From assembly GCF_023703775.1 (NCBI RefSeq), contig NZ_CP098514.1, forward strand, positions 558,001 to 622,000: 64,000 bases of DNA, read 5' to 3'. Below are positions 1-7,456 of the stretch, one piece after another; the stretch's first letter is position 1, and each line of letters opens with the position of its first letter. The translations under genes and the position numbers were made by a program. A model generated the notes under the pieces. The model was not told the origin of the DNA and ran no database searches. It saw nothing but the letters and a program-made list of their open reading frames with translations. The DNA comes from Haloplanus sp. GDY1. GTDB taxonomy: Archaea > Halobacteriota > Halobacteria > Halobacteriales > Haloferacaceae.

Positions 1-1
1 C

Positions 2-820
2 GGCCTCATCCTCGATTTCCCCGACCCGCTCCTGGCGTTCATCGACATGCTCGGCCTCTCGGGCGCCTACGCCGGCCTCGTCGCGTTCGTCGGACGGATC
101 GTGGCGAACAACCCCGAGCCCATCGTCCACAGCCTCGTCTACGGCGTCGTCCTCCTGGGGTTCGTCACCGCCTACTTCTGGCTCCTGAAGCGGACGGGAG
201 AATCGCCTTTCGGCCGCGTGCTGAAGGCGATCCGCGAGGACGAGGACGTGGCCCGCGCCCTCGGGAAGAACACCGACCGCTTCAAGATCACGTCGTTCAT
301 GCTCGGCTGTGCGCTGATGGGGCTTGTCGGCATCCTCTGGCTGATGGGCCAGGGCGCGGTCACGCCCAACTTCTTCCGCCCGCGGCTCACCTTCTTCGTC
401 TGGATCGCCCTCATCATCGGCGGCGCCGGGTCGAACACGGGGAGCGTCATCGGCGGCGCCCTCTTCGCCGCCGTCCTCTATCAGGGGCCGCTCTACTTCC
501 AGAACCTCGTCACGAGCGTCTTCCAGCCCGGCGACGCACCGGGGAGTTTCGGCCCCGCCGTCGCGCCGCTGATCTCGGGGCTCGATCCCGTCCCCTTCCT
601 GCTTTACACGCTCGATTCGGTCCGCCAGCTCCAGCTCGTCGTCATGGGCGTGGTGCTCGTCTGGTTGATGCACAACCGCCCCGAGGGGATGCTCGGCCAC
701 CGCAAGGAGACGGCGGCCGCCATCCCGCTCGTCGGCCGGCCGACCGGCGAGGGGAGCGCGCCCGACCCCGAGACCGGGACCTCCCGAGCCGACGCCGAGG
801 GGGGTGAGGAGGGTGAGTGA
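2..820 (+). CDS. livM: LivM-type branched-chain amino acid ABC permease (5' end outside window)
   Basis: This is the inner-membrane permease of a branched-chain amino acid (HAAT family) importer, and the frame is open at the left edge, so only the last 272 residues are visible. Several hydrophobic segments are evident. The loop 'RVLKAIREDEDVARALGKNT' followed by a long gap and 'IGGAGSNTGSVIGGALF' is typical of LivM/LivH cytoplasmic EAA-like and C-terminal regions. The tail of about 45 residues is acidic and probably cytoplasmic. The stop overlaps the start of livG, which indicates an operon. The substrate may be amino acids or a related compound such as urea, because the family is not resolved by sequence alone. 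Confidence 0.88.
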   Translation, partial: GLILDFPDPLLAFIDMLGLSGAYAGLVAFVGRIVANNPEPIVHSLVYGVVLLGFVTAYFWLLKRTGESPFGRVLKAIREDEDVARALGKNTDRFKITSFMLGCALMGLVGILWLMGQGAVTPNFFRPRLTFFVWIALIIGGAGSNTGSVIGGALFAAVLYQGPLYFQNLVTSVFQPGDAPGSFGPAVAPLISGLDPVPFLLYTLDSVRQLQLVVMGVVLVWLMHNRPEGMLGHRKETAAAIPLVGRPTGEGSAPDPETGTSRADAEGGEEGE

Positions 821-1619
821 CGCCGTCGAGCGGTCGCGTCCCGACGTGACCGACACGCCACTCCGGGTCGAGGGGCTCACCAAGCGCTTCGGCGGTATCA
901 CCGCCGTCGACGGCGCGACCTTCGAGGTCGAGCGCGGCACGCTCACCGGGTTGATCGGCCCGAACGGCGCCGGCAAGTCGACGACGTTCGACCTCGTCAC
1001 CGGCATGCTCACCCCCGACGCCGGGACCGTCACCTTCGACGACGAGGACATCACCGGCCTCGACCCCCACCGGATCGCCGACCGCGGCCTGGTCCGGACC
1101 TTCCAGATCGCCCGCGAACTGAAGGAGATGACCGTCCTGGAGAACATGATGCTCGCGCCGAAGGGCCAGCAAGGCGAGCGGCTCTGGCGGTCGGTCCTCC
1201 CCGGCGTCCGCGGGGGCGTCGTCAGCCAGGAGGAGGAACTGCTGGATCGGGTGTGGGAGACCCTGGAGTTCTTCGAGATCGAACACCTGGCCGAGGAGTA
1301 CGCGGGCAACCTCTCCGGCGGCCAGCGGAAACTCCTGGAGATGGCGCGCGCGCTGTTGACCGACCCCGACGTCCTCCTGCTCGACGAACCCTTCGCCGGC
1401 GTCAACCCGACGCTCGAACGCCGCCTCCTCGAACACGTCCACGAACTCCGGGATCAGGGCTACACCTTCCTGCTCGTCGAACACGACATGGATCTCATCA
1501 TGAACAACTGCCGACACGTGATCGTGATGCATCAGGGGCGGATCCTGACCGAGGGGACGCCCGAGGAGGTCAAGCAGGACGAGGCGGTTCTCGAGGCGTA
1601 TCTGGGTGGTGACGTATGA
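804..1619 (+). CDS. livG: LivG-type ABC transporter ATP-binding protein
   Basis: This 271-aa ATPase powers the branched-chain amino acid importer together with LivF. It shows Walker A (GPNGAGKST), the signature LSGGQRKLLEMARAL, Walker B (VLLLDEPFAGV) and the H-loop LLVEHDMD. The long insert between Walker A and the signature, beginning 'RTFQIARELKEMTVLENMM', is characteristic of LivG rather than LivF. Translation may begin at GTG 804 or at the in-frame GTG 813; both lie inside the end of livM, so translation is coupled. The 3' end overlaps livF by 4 bp. Confidence 0.92.
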   Translation: MRRVSDAVERSRPDVTDTPLRVEGLTKRFGGITAVDGATFEVERGTLTGLIGPNGAGKSTTFDLVTGMLTPDAGTVTFDDEDITGLDPHRIADRGLVRTFQIARELKEMTVLENMMLAPKGQQGERLWRSVLPGVRGGVVSQEEELLDRVWETLEFFEIEHLAEEYAGNLSGGQRKLLEMARALLTDPDVLLLDEPFAGVNPTLERRLLEHVHELRDQGYTFLLVEHDMDLIMNNCRHVIVMHQGRILTEGTPEEVKQDEAVLEAYLGGDV

Positions 1620-2368
1620 GCGCCGACGCGGACGCGGACGCGGACGCCGCCCCCGACGCCGACGGGGACCTCCTCGAAGTCGCGGACCTCGACGCCGGTT
1701 ACGGCGACCTGCAGATCCTCGACGGCGTCGATCTGACCGTCGACGACGGGGAGTACGTCACCATCGTCGGTCCGAACGGCGCCGGCAAGTCGACGGTGAT
1801 GAAGTCCGTGTTCGGGCTCACCACCTACATGGGCGGGACGATCCGGTTCGACGGGGCCGACATCACCGGCCGGTCGCCAGAGGAGATCATCCACGAGGGG
1901 ATCGGATACGTCCCGCAGTCGGACAACGTCTTCGCCTCGCTCTCGGTGCGGGAGAACCTGGAGATGGGGGCGTACATCCTCGACGAGGTCCCGGAGGACC
2001 GACTCGCCGCGGTGTTCGACCGCTTCCCCATCCTCGAGGAGCGACAGGCCCAGACCGCGGGGACGCTGAGCGGCGGGCAACGACAGATGCTCGCGATGGG
2101 CCGGGCGCTCATGCTCGATCCGAGCCTGCTCCTCCTCGACGAACCGAGCGCCGGCCTCGCGCCGGACCTGGTCGACGAGATGTTCGACCGGATCGACGAG
2201 ATCAACGAGGCCGGCACGGCGATCCTGATGGTCGAACAGAACGCCAAGGAGGCGCTCAGGCGGTGCGATCGGGGATACGTCCTCGCGAACGGGGCGAACC
2301 GCTTCGAGGGCGACGGCCGGACGCTCCTCGACGACGACGAGGTCCGGCGGGAGTTCCTCGGCGGTTAG
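1616..2368 (+). CDS. livF: LivF-type ABC transporter ATP-binding protein
   Basis: The 250-aa second ATPase of the Liv importer has Walker A GPNGAGKST, signature LSGGQRQMLAMGRAL and Walker B LLLLDEPSAGL. The phrase 'GYVPQSDNVFASLSVRENLEMGAY' is typical of LivF. The first 15 residues are an Ala/Asp repeat encoded by a short GACGCG-like tandem repeat, a haloarchaeal acidic extension that probably has no catalytic role. It starts 4 bp inside livG. Its stop codon overlaps the stop of the convergent livK, so the binding-protein gene is not transcribed with the other liv genes. Confidence 0.92.
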   Translation: MSADADADADAAPDADGDLLEVADLDAGYGDLQILDGVDLTVDDGEYVTIVGPNGAGKSTVMKSVFGLTTYMGGTIRFDGADITGRSPEEIIHEGIGYVPQSDNVFASLSVRENLEMGAYILDEVPEDRLAAVFDRFPILEERQAQTAGTLSGGQRQMLAMGRALMLDPSLLLLDEPSAGLAPDLVDEMFDRIDEINEAGTAILMVEQNAKEALRRCDRGYVLANGANRFEGDGRTLLDDDEVRREFLGG

Positions 2369-3684
2369 CCCGACAGCGCCGTCTCGATCACCGAGGTGTA
2401 CGACGACTCACCGATGTTGAACGCCACCTGATCCGTGACCGTCCCGTCGAAGGTGTCCTGGAACACCTCGGCGAAGCGGTTCGATAGCTGCTGGCCGTAG
2501 TCGTTGTTGACGTAGAGCGTCGCGGCCGTCGAGTTGCCGAGGCGCTCGGAGGCCACCTGTGCCATCACGCGACCCTGCAGTTGGTCCGAGGGGGCCGTCC
2601 GGAAGATGTAGTCGTCGTCCTCCAGGTTGGTGACCGAGAGCGCGGTGCTGGAGGGCGAACAGCCGACGATCTGATTGGGGATGAACACCTCCTGCGAGAC
2701 GGGGACGTTCACGCCGGAGGACGCCGAGCCACAGACGCTCGGCATGCCGGCGTTGACCAGCGCCTCCGCCGCGGTGACGCCGGCCGACGGCGAGGTCTGT
2801 GTGTCCTCGACCTGAGCGTTGACCTCCAGGTCCAGGTCGGAGTCGTTGACCTGGCGGGCCGGCAACTGGGCGGCCTGGATCATCGGGCCGCCGACTGAGG
2901 CGAGGTCACCCGTCTCCGGCAGGAGGATGCCCACGTCGATGGTCCGACCCATGCCACCCGGACCGCTGTCGGCGCTCGGCCCGCCGCCGTCGGGGTTCTC
3001 GCTCTCGAAGTTCTGGATTTCGATCTGTGTCGTCCCCTGCGTGTCGGCGCCCTGGAACTCCCAGATGGAGTAGGCCGCGGACGCGGGATCGCCCGCCGCG
3101 TTGAAGTTGGTCGTGCTGGAGGCGCCCTGGTAGTTGATGTCCTCCCCGTTGGCGGCCGCCTCGACCGCGTCGAGGAAGTTCTGCGGGCCGTACTCGGTGC
3201 CGCCGGGGTTGGCGATGCGACGCATCTGGTCGCGGACGGCCGTCCCGTCGTTCTCGCCCGCCGCCGCGTTCGCGAGGATCTGGATCGCGACCGAGTCGTA
3301 CGACTGCGAGGTGAAGACGCCGGGCGAGGAGCCGTACTGCTCCTGGAACAGCGAGTTGAACGCCTCCTGGTTCGGCCCGCCGGCGGCGGGCGCCGTCCCG
3401 ATGACGTTCTCCATGTCGTTGCCGACCTGTCCGGGCATGGCGCCGTCGCGGAGGCCGTCCGGGACCAGGATGTCCTGCTCGCCGCTTGTCATCGAGTAGT
3501 AGTCGCGGAACAGCTGGATCCCGCTCTCGGGGTAGCCGATGACGACGAGCATGTCGGGGCCGCCGTCGCCGCCGCCACCGCCGCCGTTGCCACCGCCGCC
3601 GCCACCGATACATCCTGCCAGTCCAACGGCACCGGCCGTTCCGGCACCGACGAGGAATTCACGCCGTCCGATATCACGTACCAT
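2365..3684 (-). CDS. livK: LivK-type substrate-binding lipoprotein of the branched-chain amino acid transporter
   Basis: This extracytoplasmic receptor (439 aa, periplasmic binding protein type 1 fold) delivers substrate to LivMGF. The N-terminus has a twin-arginine motif (GRREFLVG), a short hydrophobic stretch and the lipobox LAGC, followed by a glycine-rich linker. This marks a Tat-exported, lipid-anchored protein. 'ILLPETGDLASVGGPMIQAAQL' segments and 'VNNDYGQQLSNRFAEVF' are typical of the Peripla_BP_6 family. ATG 3684 was chosen over an in-frame GTG at 3693 because an ATTTATAAA box is centred 26 bp before it. Convergent with livF, it has its own promoter and can be regulated separately. 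Confidence 0.9.
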   Translation of the reverse strand: MVRDIGRREFLVGAGTAGAVGLAGCIGGGGGGNGGGGGGDGGPDMLVVIGYPESGIQLFRDYYSMTSGEQDILVPDGLRDGAMPGQVGNDMENVIGTAPAAGGPNQEAFNSLFQEQYGSSPGVFTSQSYDSVAIQILANAAAGENDGTAVRDQMRRIANPGGTEYGPQNFLDAVEAAANGEDINYQGASSTTNFNAAGDPASAAYSIWEFQGADTQGTTQIEIQNFESENPDGGGPSADSGPGGMGRTIDVGILLPETGDLASVGGPMIQAAQLPARQVNDSDLDLEVNAQVEDTQTSPSAGVTAAEALVNAGMPSVCGSASSGVNVPVSQEVFIPNQIVGCSPSSTALSVTNLEDDDYIFRTAPSDQLQGRVMAQVASERLGNSTAATLYVNNDYGQQLSNRFAEVFQDTFDGTVTDQVAFNIGESSYTSVIETALSG

Positions 3685-3705
3685 ACCCGGCACAACGGTC
3701 GGATA

Positions 3706-3714
3706 ATTTATAAA
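3706..3714 (-). promoter_or_regulatory. TATA box of livK
   Basis: ATTTATAAA (read on the plus strand) is centred 26 bp upstream of ATG 3684. That is the spacing expected when transcription begins at the start codon, so livK is probably a leaderless mRNA. Confidence 0.75.
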
Positions 3715-3849
3715 CCCTTCCGCAAATCCGGCCCCCGCGGCCGTCCGGGAACCCCCTCCCCGTCCCGGTAGGTCGCTGGCGGTGGCCCGGACGTTCGAGT
3801 ATCTCGGACGGGATCGGCGGGGGCCGGCAGACGGGGACGACGACCCGCC

Positions 3850-4164
3850 TCAGGCGTCGCCGACGAACGCGTCGGCGCCCTCGTAGAACCAGTAGCCGTT
3901 CTCGCGCATCGCCTCGCCGAGGGCGCGGTGGAGCGCGACGAAGTCGTCGAACTCGTCGCCGTCGACCCCCTCGAAGACGTCGCGCACGGAGACGACCGTC
4001 TCGTGGTCGATCCGGACCGGGTCGTCGCCGTACTCCTCGACGAACGCCGCGACGTCGAGGGGGAAGTCCTCCTCCTCGTCGATCTTCTTCGCGATGACGG
4101 CGTGACCGTATTTGCGCCCGCCCTCGCTCCCCTCCTCGCCGTCGGGGTCGTGTGGCCAGTCCAT
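3850..4164 (-). CDS. DUF5785-type small acidic protein
   Basis: A 104-aa acidic protein starting MDWPHDPDGEEG, which resembles the haloarchaeal family I recall as DUF5785; its function is unknown. It has no signal peptide or membrane segment, so it is probably cytoplasmic. The start at ATG 4164 is preferred over GTG 4173 because conserved relatives begin at MDWP. It is followed by about 130 bp of non-coding DNA before the livK promoter. The family assignment is from memory and should be treated as tentative. Confidence 0.75.
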   Translation of the reverse strand: MDWPHDPDGEEGSEGGRKYGHAVIAKKIDEEEDFPLDVAAFVEEYGDDPVRIDHETVVSVRDVFEGVDGDEFDDFVALHRALGEAMRENGYWFYEGADAFVGDA

Positions 4165-4230
4165 ACCCGACACTCGGACGGGCAGCCCAAAGCCGTTACG
4201 TTCGGGTCGCGAAAAGCGGACGCCGCCGGG

Positions 4231-4350
4231 TCACCACGGCGTGAACCGGTGTACCTCTCGGGCGTGTTCGAGGAGCGCCTCCGTCGAGTCGAAGGACTCA
4301 CCACACCCACACCGGTGCAACGACGCCGGAGTCGACCCTTGTGTCGACAT
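4231..4350 (-). CDS. Zinc-finger microprotein (39 aa)
   Basis: This very small protein reads MSTQGSTPASLHRCGCGESF and then continues to a C-terminal helix ending TPW. It has one zinc-finger-like pattern: CGC followed after about 15 residues by H-x4-H (ALLEHAREVH). Haloarchaea carry many such short zinc-finger proteins, some with roles in regulation or biofilm behaviour; this one has no assigned function. A TATATA box at 4373-4378 is centred 26 bp before ATG 4350, which supports real leaderless expression. The CxC spacing is shorter than the usual CxxC. Confidence 0.8.
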   Translation of the reverse strand: MSTQGSTPASLHRCGCGESFDSTEALLEHAREVHRFTPW

Positions 4351-4372
4351 ATCCGTCCATACGGAGGCCTCG

Positions 4373-4378
4373 TATATA
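4373..4378 (-). promoter_or_regulatory. TATA box of the zinc-finger microprotein gene
   Basis: The sequence ATTATATACG on the minus strand stands out in otherwise GC-rich DNA. Its centre lies 26 bp upstream of ATG 4350, which fits a leaderless transcript. Confidence 0.7.
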
Positions 4379-4501
4379 ATTATTGTTCAGGTCGTTTGGT
4401 GACGTGTATCGAGGTAGCGGTTGGCGTGGATCGGTGCGTCGGCGCCGAACCGAGCGAGGGGGACGTCGGCAACCGAGCGAGACGAGCGAGTCGAGTGCCG
4501 T

Positions 4502-4525
4502 CGGCGGGACTGGAATTCGAACCCG
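4502..4525 (-). repeat. Decayed duplicate of the tRNA-Ser 3' end
   Basis: The 24-bp stretch at 4502-4525 matches the 3' end of the adjacent tRNA-Ser gene (4608-4631) with about three differences, including the shared core ATTCGAACCC of the T arm. No anticodon arm or acceptor partner accompanies it, so it is not a functional tRNA. Duplicated tRNA 3' ends are the usual scar of integrative elements that use a tRNA gene as attachment site. The intervening DNA is only about 80 bp, so any element has been lost. Confidence 0.6.
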
Positions 4526-4607
4526 ATGGCGAGACGCTCGCTCCGCTCGCGACTCGCGTGGGTCGAATCCCAGCGGCCGCTCTCCGCTCACGAGCGTCGC
4601 GAAAAGA

Positions 4608-4691
4608 CGGTGGGACTGGGATTCGAACCCAGGAAGCCGTGAGGCTACCTGCTTTCAAGGCAGGCGCAATAGGCCGCTCTGCCATCCCACC
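4608..4691 (-). tRNA. tRNA-Ser (UGA)
   Basis: The minus strand folds as a class II tRNA. The acceptor is GGTGGGA/TCCCACC and the anticodon arm CCTGC-CTTGAAA-GCAGG, with anticodon TGA. There is a long variable arm, and the T arm is CTGGG-TTCGAAT-CCCAG. The discriminator base is G, as in archaeal serine tRNAs, and CCA is not encoded. A decayed copy of its 3' end lies just downstream. Confidence 0.93.
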
Positions 4692-4740
4692 GCGTGAACG
4701 CGTACCCACCCGCCGGTCAAATGCCTTCTGCTGTGTGTCC

Positions 4741-4827
4741 TATCGTAGCGATTGAAACCATTCACACCGCAGATCGAAGCACGGCGTACGATCTGCTTGC
4801 CATGACGTGCAACCGCTGCGCTACTTG
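4741..4827. repeat. Palindromic intergenic repeat, copy 1 (degenerate)
   Basis: This element of about 87 bp starts TATCGTAGCGATTGAAA, contains GCAGATCG near its left middle and CGATCTGC to the right, and ends GCGCTACTTG. It is a decayed version of the near-perfect palindrome at 45719-45802. The stop codon of the membrane protein gene (TAG at 4823-4821) lies inside its right end. It looks like a MITE-like or REP-like element without coding capacity. Confidence 0.6.
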
Positions 4828-5855
4828 CTGGCGCCCGAGACGGTTTCCAGCGCCCGGGTGACCAGCCGTTCGGAGTAGCCGGCGGCGAACCCGACGACGA
4901 TCATGACGGCGGCCGTGTTCTCCCCCACGGACATGAACGGCGTCTGGAGGGCGAAGTAGACGACGAGCGCGCCGATGGCCCCGAAGAGGCCGCGGGCCCA
5001 CGTGACGGTCAGCCCCGTCAACTGCTGGGCGACCTTCATCGAGAGTCGCTCGTCGCGGAGCGACCGCATTCCGAACAGCGACGCGCCGACGATGCCGGCC
5101 AGGCCGACGAACAGGGCGAAGCCGAGCGACGAGACGTCGGGCTGGGTCCCCGCACCGGGACCGACGACCACCGCGAACGGCGATTCGAGGAACGCGACGA
5201 ACGAACCGAGCCAGGGGACGCCCTCGTCCACGAAGTACGGCAGCGCGGCGAGGAGGACGAACAGTATCGAGCCGACGAGTCCGAGCCGGAACAGCTGCTT
5301 GAACTGGAGCTGGAGGTAGTCGCGCCGCAGGTGGACGCTCTCGTACTGCTCGTTGAGGATGGCGTGGGCCTGTCGCACCGCGGCCCCCGTGACGTCCGCA
5401 TCGAGCCCGTCCCGTCCGAGCAGTTCCTCGACGGCGGTTCGCCGCCAGCCGCCGAGCACCTCCAGTGCCTCCCGTCGGAGCGTCCGCGCCCGCGCTTCGA
5501 GTTCGTTCGACCCGGTCGCCTCGTCGAGCGCCTCCAGACCGTACGTCTCGATCCGGCGGGCGCCGTGGAAGTGTCGCCACCCGTCGGCGATCCGCCCCCG
5601 TTCGAGGGCGTCCTCGACGCGCTCGAACAGGTCCAGCACGTCCTCTTTCCAGAAGAACTCCGTCACGCCCGCGTCCGTGGCCGCCGCGACCAGCGCGTCG
5701 AACTCCTCGCGGAAGGTGTAGTAATCCCCGCGGAGCCGGACGTACCCCATCCGCCGGCGGTTCCGACCGTTCGTCCGGTCCTGCACCGTCTCGCTCGCGT
5801 CGCGGAGGGCGCCGCCCGCCGACCGGTCCGTGAGCGTTCGCAACGTCGAACCCAT
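4821..5855 (-). CDS. Uncharacterised membrane protein with four C-terminal helices
   Basis: A 344-aa protein. Residues 1-180 are charged and helical, with probable cytoplasmic character. Four hydrophobic segments follow at about 188-208, 243-264, 290-308 and 315-335. I do not recognise the family. The helical N-terminal region followed by a membrane domain resembles haloarchaeal sensor or scaffold-like proteins, but no catalytic motif is visible. Its last codons and stop lie within a palindromic repeat element, so its natural C-terminus may have been altered by insertion. ATG 5855 is the only sensible start. Confidence 0.8.
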   Translation of the reverse strand: MGSTLRTLTDRSAGGALRDASETVQDRTNGRNRRRMGYVRLRGDYYTFREEFDALVAAATDAGVTEFFWKEDVLDLFERVEDALERGRIADGWRHFHGARRIETYGLEALDEATGSNELEARARTLRREALEVLGGWRRTAVEELLGRDGLDADVTGAAVRQAHAILNEQYESVHLRRDYLQLQFKQLFRLGLVGSILFVLLAALPYFVDEGVPWLGSFVAFLESPFAVVVGPGAGTQPDVSSLGFALFVGLAGIVGASLFGMRSLRDERLSMKVAQQLTGLTVTWARGLFGAIGALVVYFALQTPFMSVGENTAAVMIVVGFAAGYSERLVTRALETVSGASK

Positions 5856-5930
5856 GCGTACCGTACGCGCCGCGAGGAGAAATACGTGTAGTGTCGCCGA
5901 CGTGTCTGCCGGCGGTGACGCGACTCGGCG

Positions 5931-6686
5931 TCAGTCCCGCACCAGTCGGGGCTCCGCGTCGTCCCGTGCGACCCGGAGGCCGAGCCGGTCCACGAACGCC
6001 GCGGTGTTCGCGGGGACGACCCGCTCGGCGTCGACCCGCGCGTTCAGGAGGGGGAGCACGTCCAGCAGGTCGTCGCCCGTCTCGACGACGGGCTGGATCG
6101 GGAGGAAGTCGACCTCGTGACCGGCGTCGCGGCCGCGGTCAGTGAGCGTCTCCAGCTCCGGCGCCGCGAACGCGTCCGCGAAGTCGACGGGGTCGGTGAA
6201 GCCCGCGTAGTAGGCCCGCCCGCGGGTGGCGGCGCCGAGGACGACCTCGGAGCGTCGGAGCTTCATCGCCGCGTTGTCGACGAGCGGCCGGGTGAGAAAC
6301 GGGGCCGAGCCCTCGACGACGGCCGCCGAGGTGACGCCCTCCTCCCGGAGGAGGTGGGTGATCGTGTTGCCCGCGCGGGCGTCGAACGTCGACCCGACCT
6401 GGGGTTCGAAGCGGACGTCGCTCGGGTCGTCGAGGGCCGCGGTCGCGAGGGCCCGCACCGCCGCCTCGCTGGCGGTGTCGGTGACGTGTTCGTCCGGCAG
6501 GAGGTCGTCCGGTCGGTAGTTGACGAGCAGGTCGCCGCCGGAGCGGGCGACGGCGACGAAGACGTCACGGCACATCGCGGCGTAACACTGCGCGGCCTCC
6601 GACTCGGTCAGCGGACTCGTCGCGGCGAGCTCCGTCGCGACCAGCCCCTCGCGCGGGGGGTCCGCCATGACGGCGATGGTGGTCAT
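5931..6686 (-). CDS. DUF2064-type putative nucleotidyl/glycosyl transferase-fold protein
   Basis: A 251-aa soluble protein that begins MTTIAVMADPPREGLVATEL. The arrangement fits the glycosyltransferase-A-like fold of the DUF2064/CofC-related group: an N-terminal beta strand with P-R-G-K/L-like loop, a central 'NTITHLLREEG' region, and 'VVLGAATRGRAYYAGFTDPVDF'. The precise reaction is unknown. It sits between a membrane protein and a uracil-DNA glycosylase, all on the minus strand but with gaps, so a shared operon is uncertain. Confidence 0.65.
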   Translation of the reverse strand: MTTIAVMADPPREGLVATELAATSPLTESEAAQCYAAMCRDVFVAVARSGGDLLVNYRPDDLLPDEHVTDTASEAAVRALATAALDDPSDVRFEPQVGSTFDARAGNTITHLLREEGVTSAAVVEGSAPFLTRPLVDNAAMKLRRSEVVLGAATRGRAYYAGFTDPVDFADAFAAPELETLTDRGRDAGHEVDFLPIQPVVETGDDLLDVLPLLNARVDAERVVPANTAAFVDRLGLRVARDDAEPRLVRD

Positions 6687-6731
6687 GTGGGTCGGTCGTG
6701 GCGGCGCGGACTTGAACGCGCCGGTCGACGG

Positions 6732-7373
6732 CTAGTCGTGCGCCCCGCTCCGCCCCTTCGTCTGCCGGTAGTCGCGGCCGAGCACCGACTCGGCGACGTG
6801 TTCGACGAAGGCCTCCGTCTCGGCGTCGGTCTGGTCGGCCGGGGCACGCATCGGGACGAGTTCGAACCCGCGCCCGCGGATCGTCGTCGCGTGACACGCC
6901 TCGACGTCGAGCGAGTCGGCGTCGCGGGTCGTGTGTTCGACGGCGACGCCCCGCAGCGCCAGTTCGCCGACCGGGACGATGATCTCCGGGTTGATCATGC
7001 GCACGTCCGCGGTCAGGTAGGCGTCGCAGGTGGCGACCTCCTCGGCGGTCGGATCGCGGTCGGGGTGCCGACAGCGCGTGAGGTAGGTCAGGTAGGCGTT
7101 GTCGAGTTCGGGTTCGTCGGCGTCGGGCGGCGAGTTCGAGAAGCCGAGGTCGCCCAGGATCCGCTGGAGGCGCCGGCCGGCGTCGTCGCCGGTGAAGGGG
7201 ACGCCGGTGCGGTCGGCGCCGGGGCCGGGCCGGCCGCCGACGAACATGAACTCCGCACCCACGTCGCCGTAGCCGTGGACGACGTTCGTCCGGGCGTCGG
7301 CGAGGTCCGGACAGTTCCGACAGTCTTCGTCCATGCCGAACGGGTTGTCGGGGTGTTCCTGTGCTGGGTCCAC
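6732..7373 (-). CDS. Uracil-DNA glycosylase, family 4-like
   Basis: This 213-aa enzyme would remove uracil from DNA at the first step of base-excision repair. The N-terminal CRNC pair, together with later cysteines (TRCRHPD and ATCDAYL), gives four cysteines suitable for the iron-sulfur cluster of family 4/5 enzymes. 'VGGRPGPGADRTGVPFTG' matches motif A, and 'NAYLTYLTRCRHP' follows as usual. The start is taken as GTG 7373 (VDPAQEHPDNPFGMDEDC), because the stretch NPFGMDE is conserved in haloarchaeal relatives; ATG 7334 would give a shorter protein. It lies between a DUF2064-type gene and mrp. Confidence 0.85.
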   Translation of the reverse strand: MDPAQEHPDNPFGMDEDCRNCPDLADARTNVVHGYGDVGAEFMFVGGRPGPGADRTGVPFTGDDAGRRLQRILGDLGFSNSPPDADEPELDNAYLTYLTRCRHPDRDPTAEEVATCDAYLTADVRMINPEIIVPVGELALRGVAVEHTTRDADSLDVEACHATTIRGRGFELVPMRAPADQTDAETEAFVEHVAESVLGRDYRQTKGRSGAHD

Positions 7374-7456
7374 ACTCCCTCTGCACGCCACGGGCACAAA
7401 AGCGGTCGGGAGTCGTGCCGTCGGTCGCCGGTCGATGCGGCCGTTCGTCGCCGGCC

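Noticed and set aside
3684-3693. GTG start for livK three codons upstream
   Set aside because: The TATA box is placed exactly 26 bp before ATG 3684, and the Tat signal begins naturally at that ATG.
4298-4591. Minus-strand frame of 97 codons near tRNA-Ser
   Set aside because: It spans the decayed tRNA fragment and overlaps the promoter of the zinc-finger microprotein; no protein-like features.
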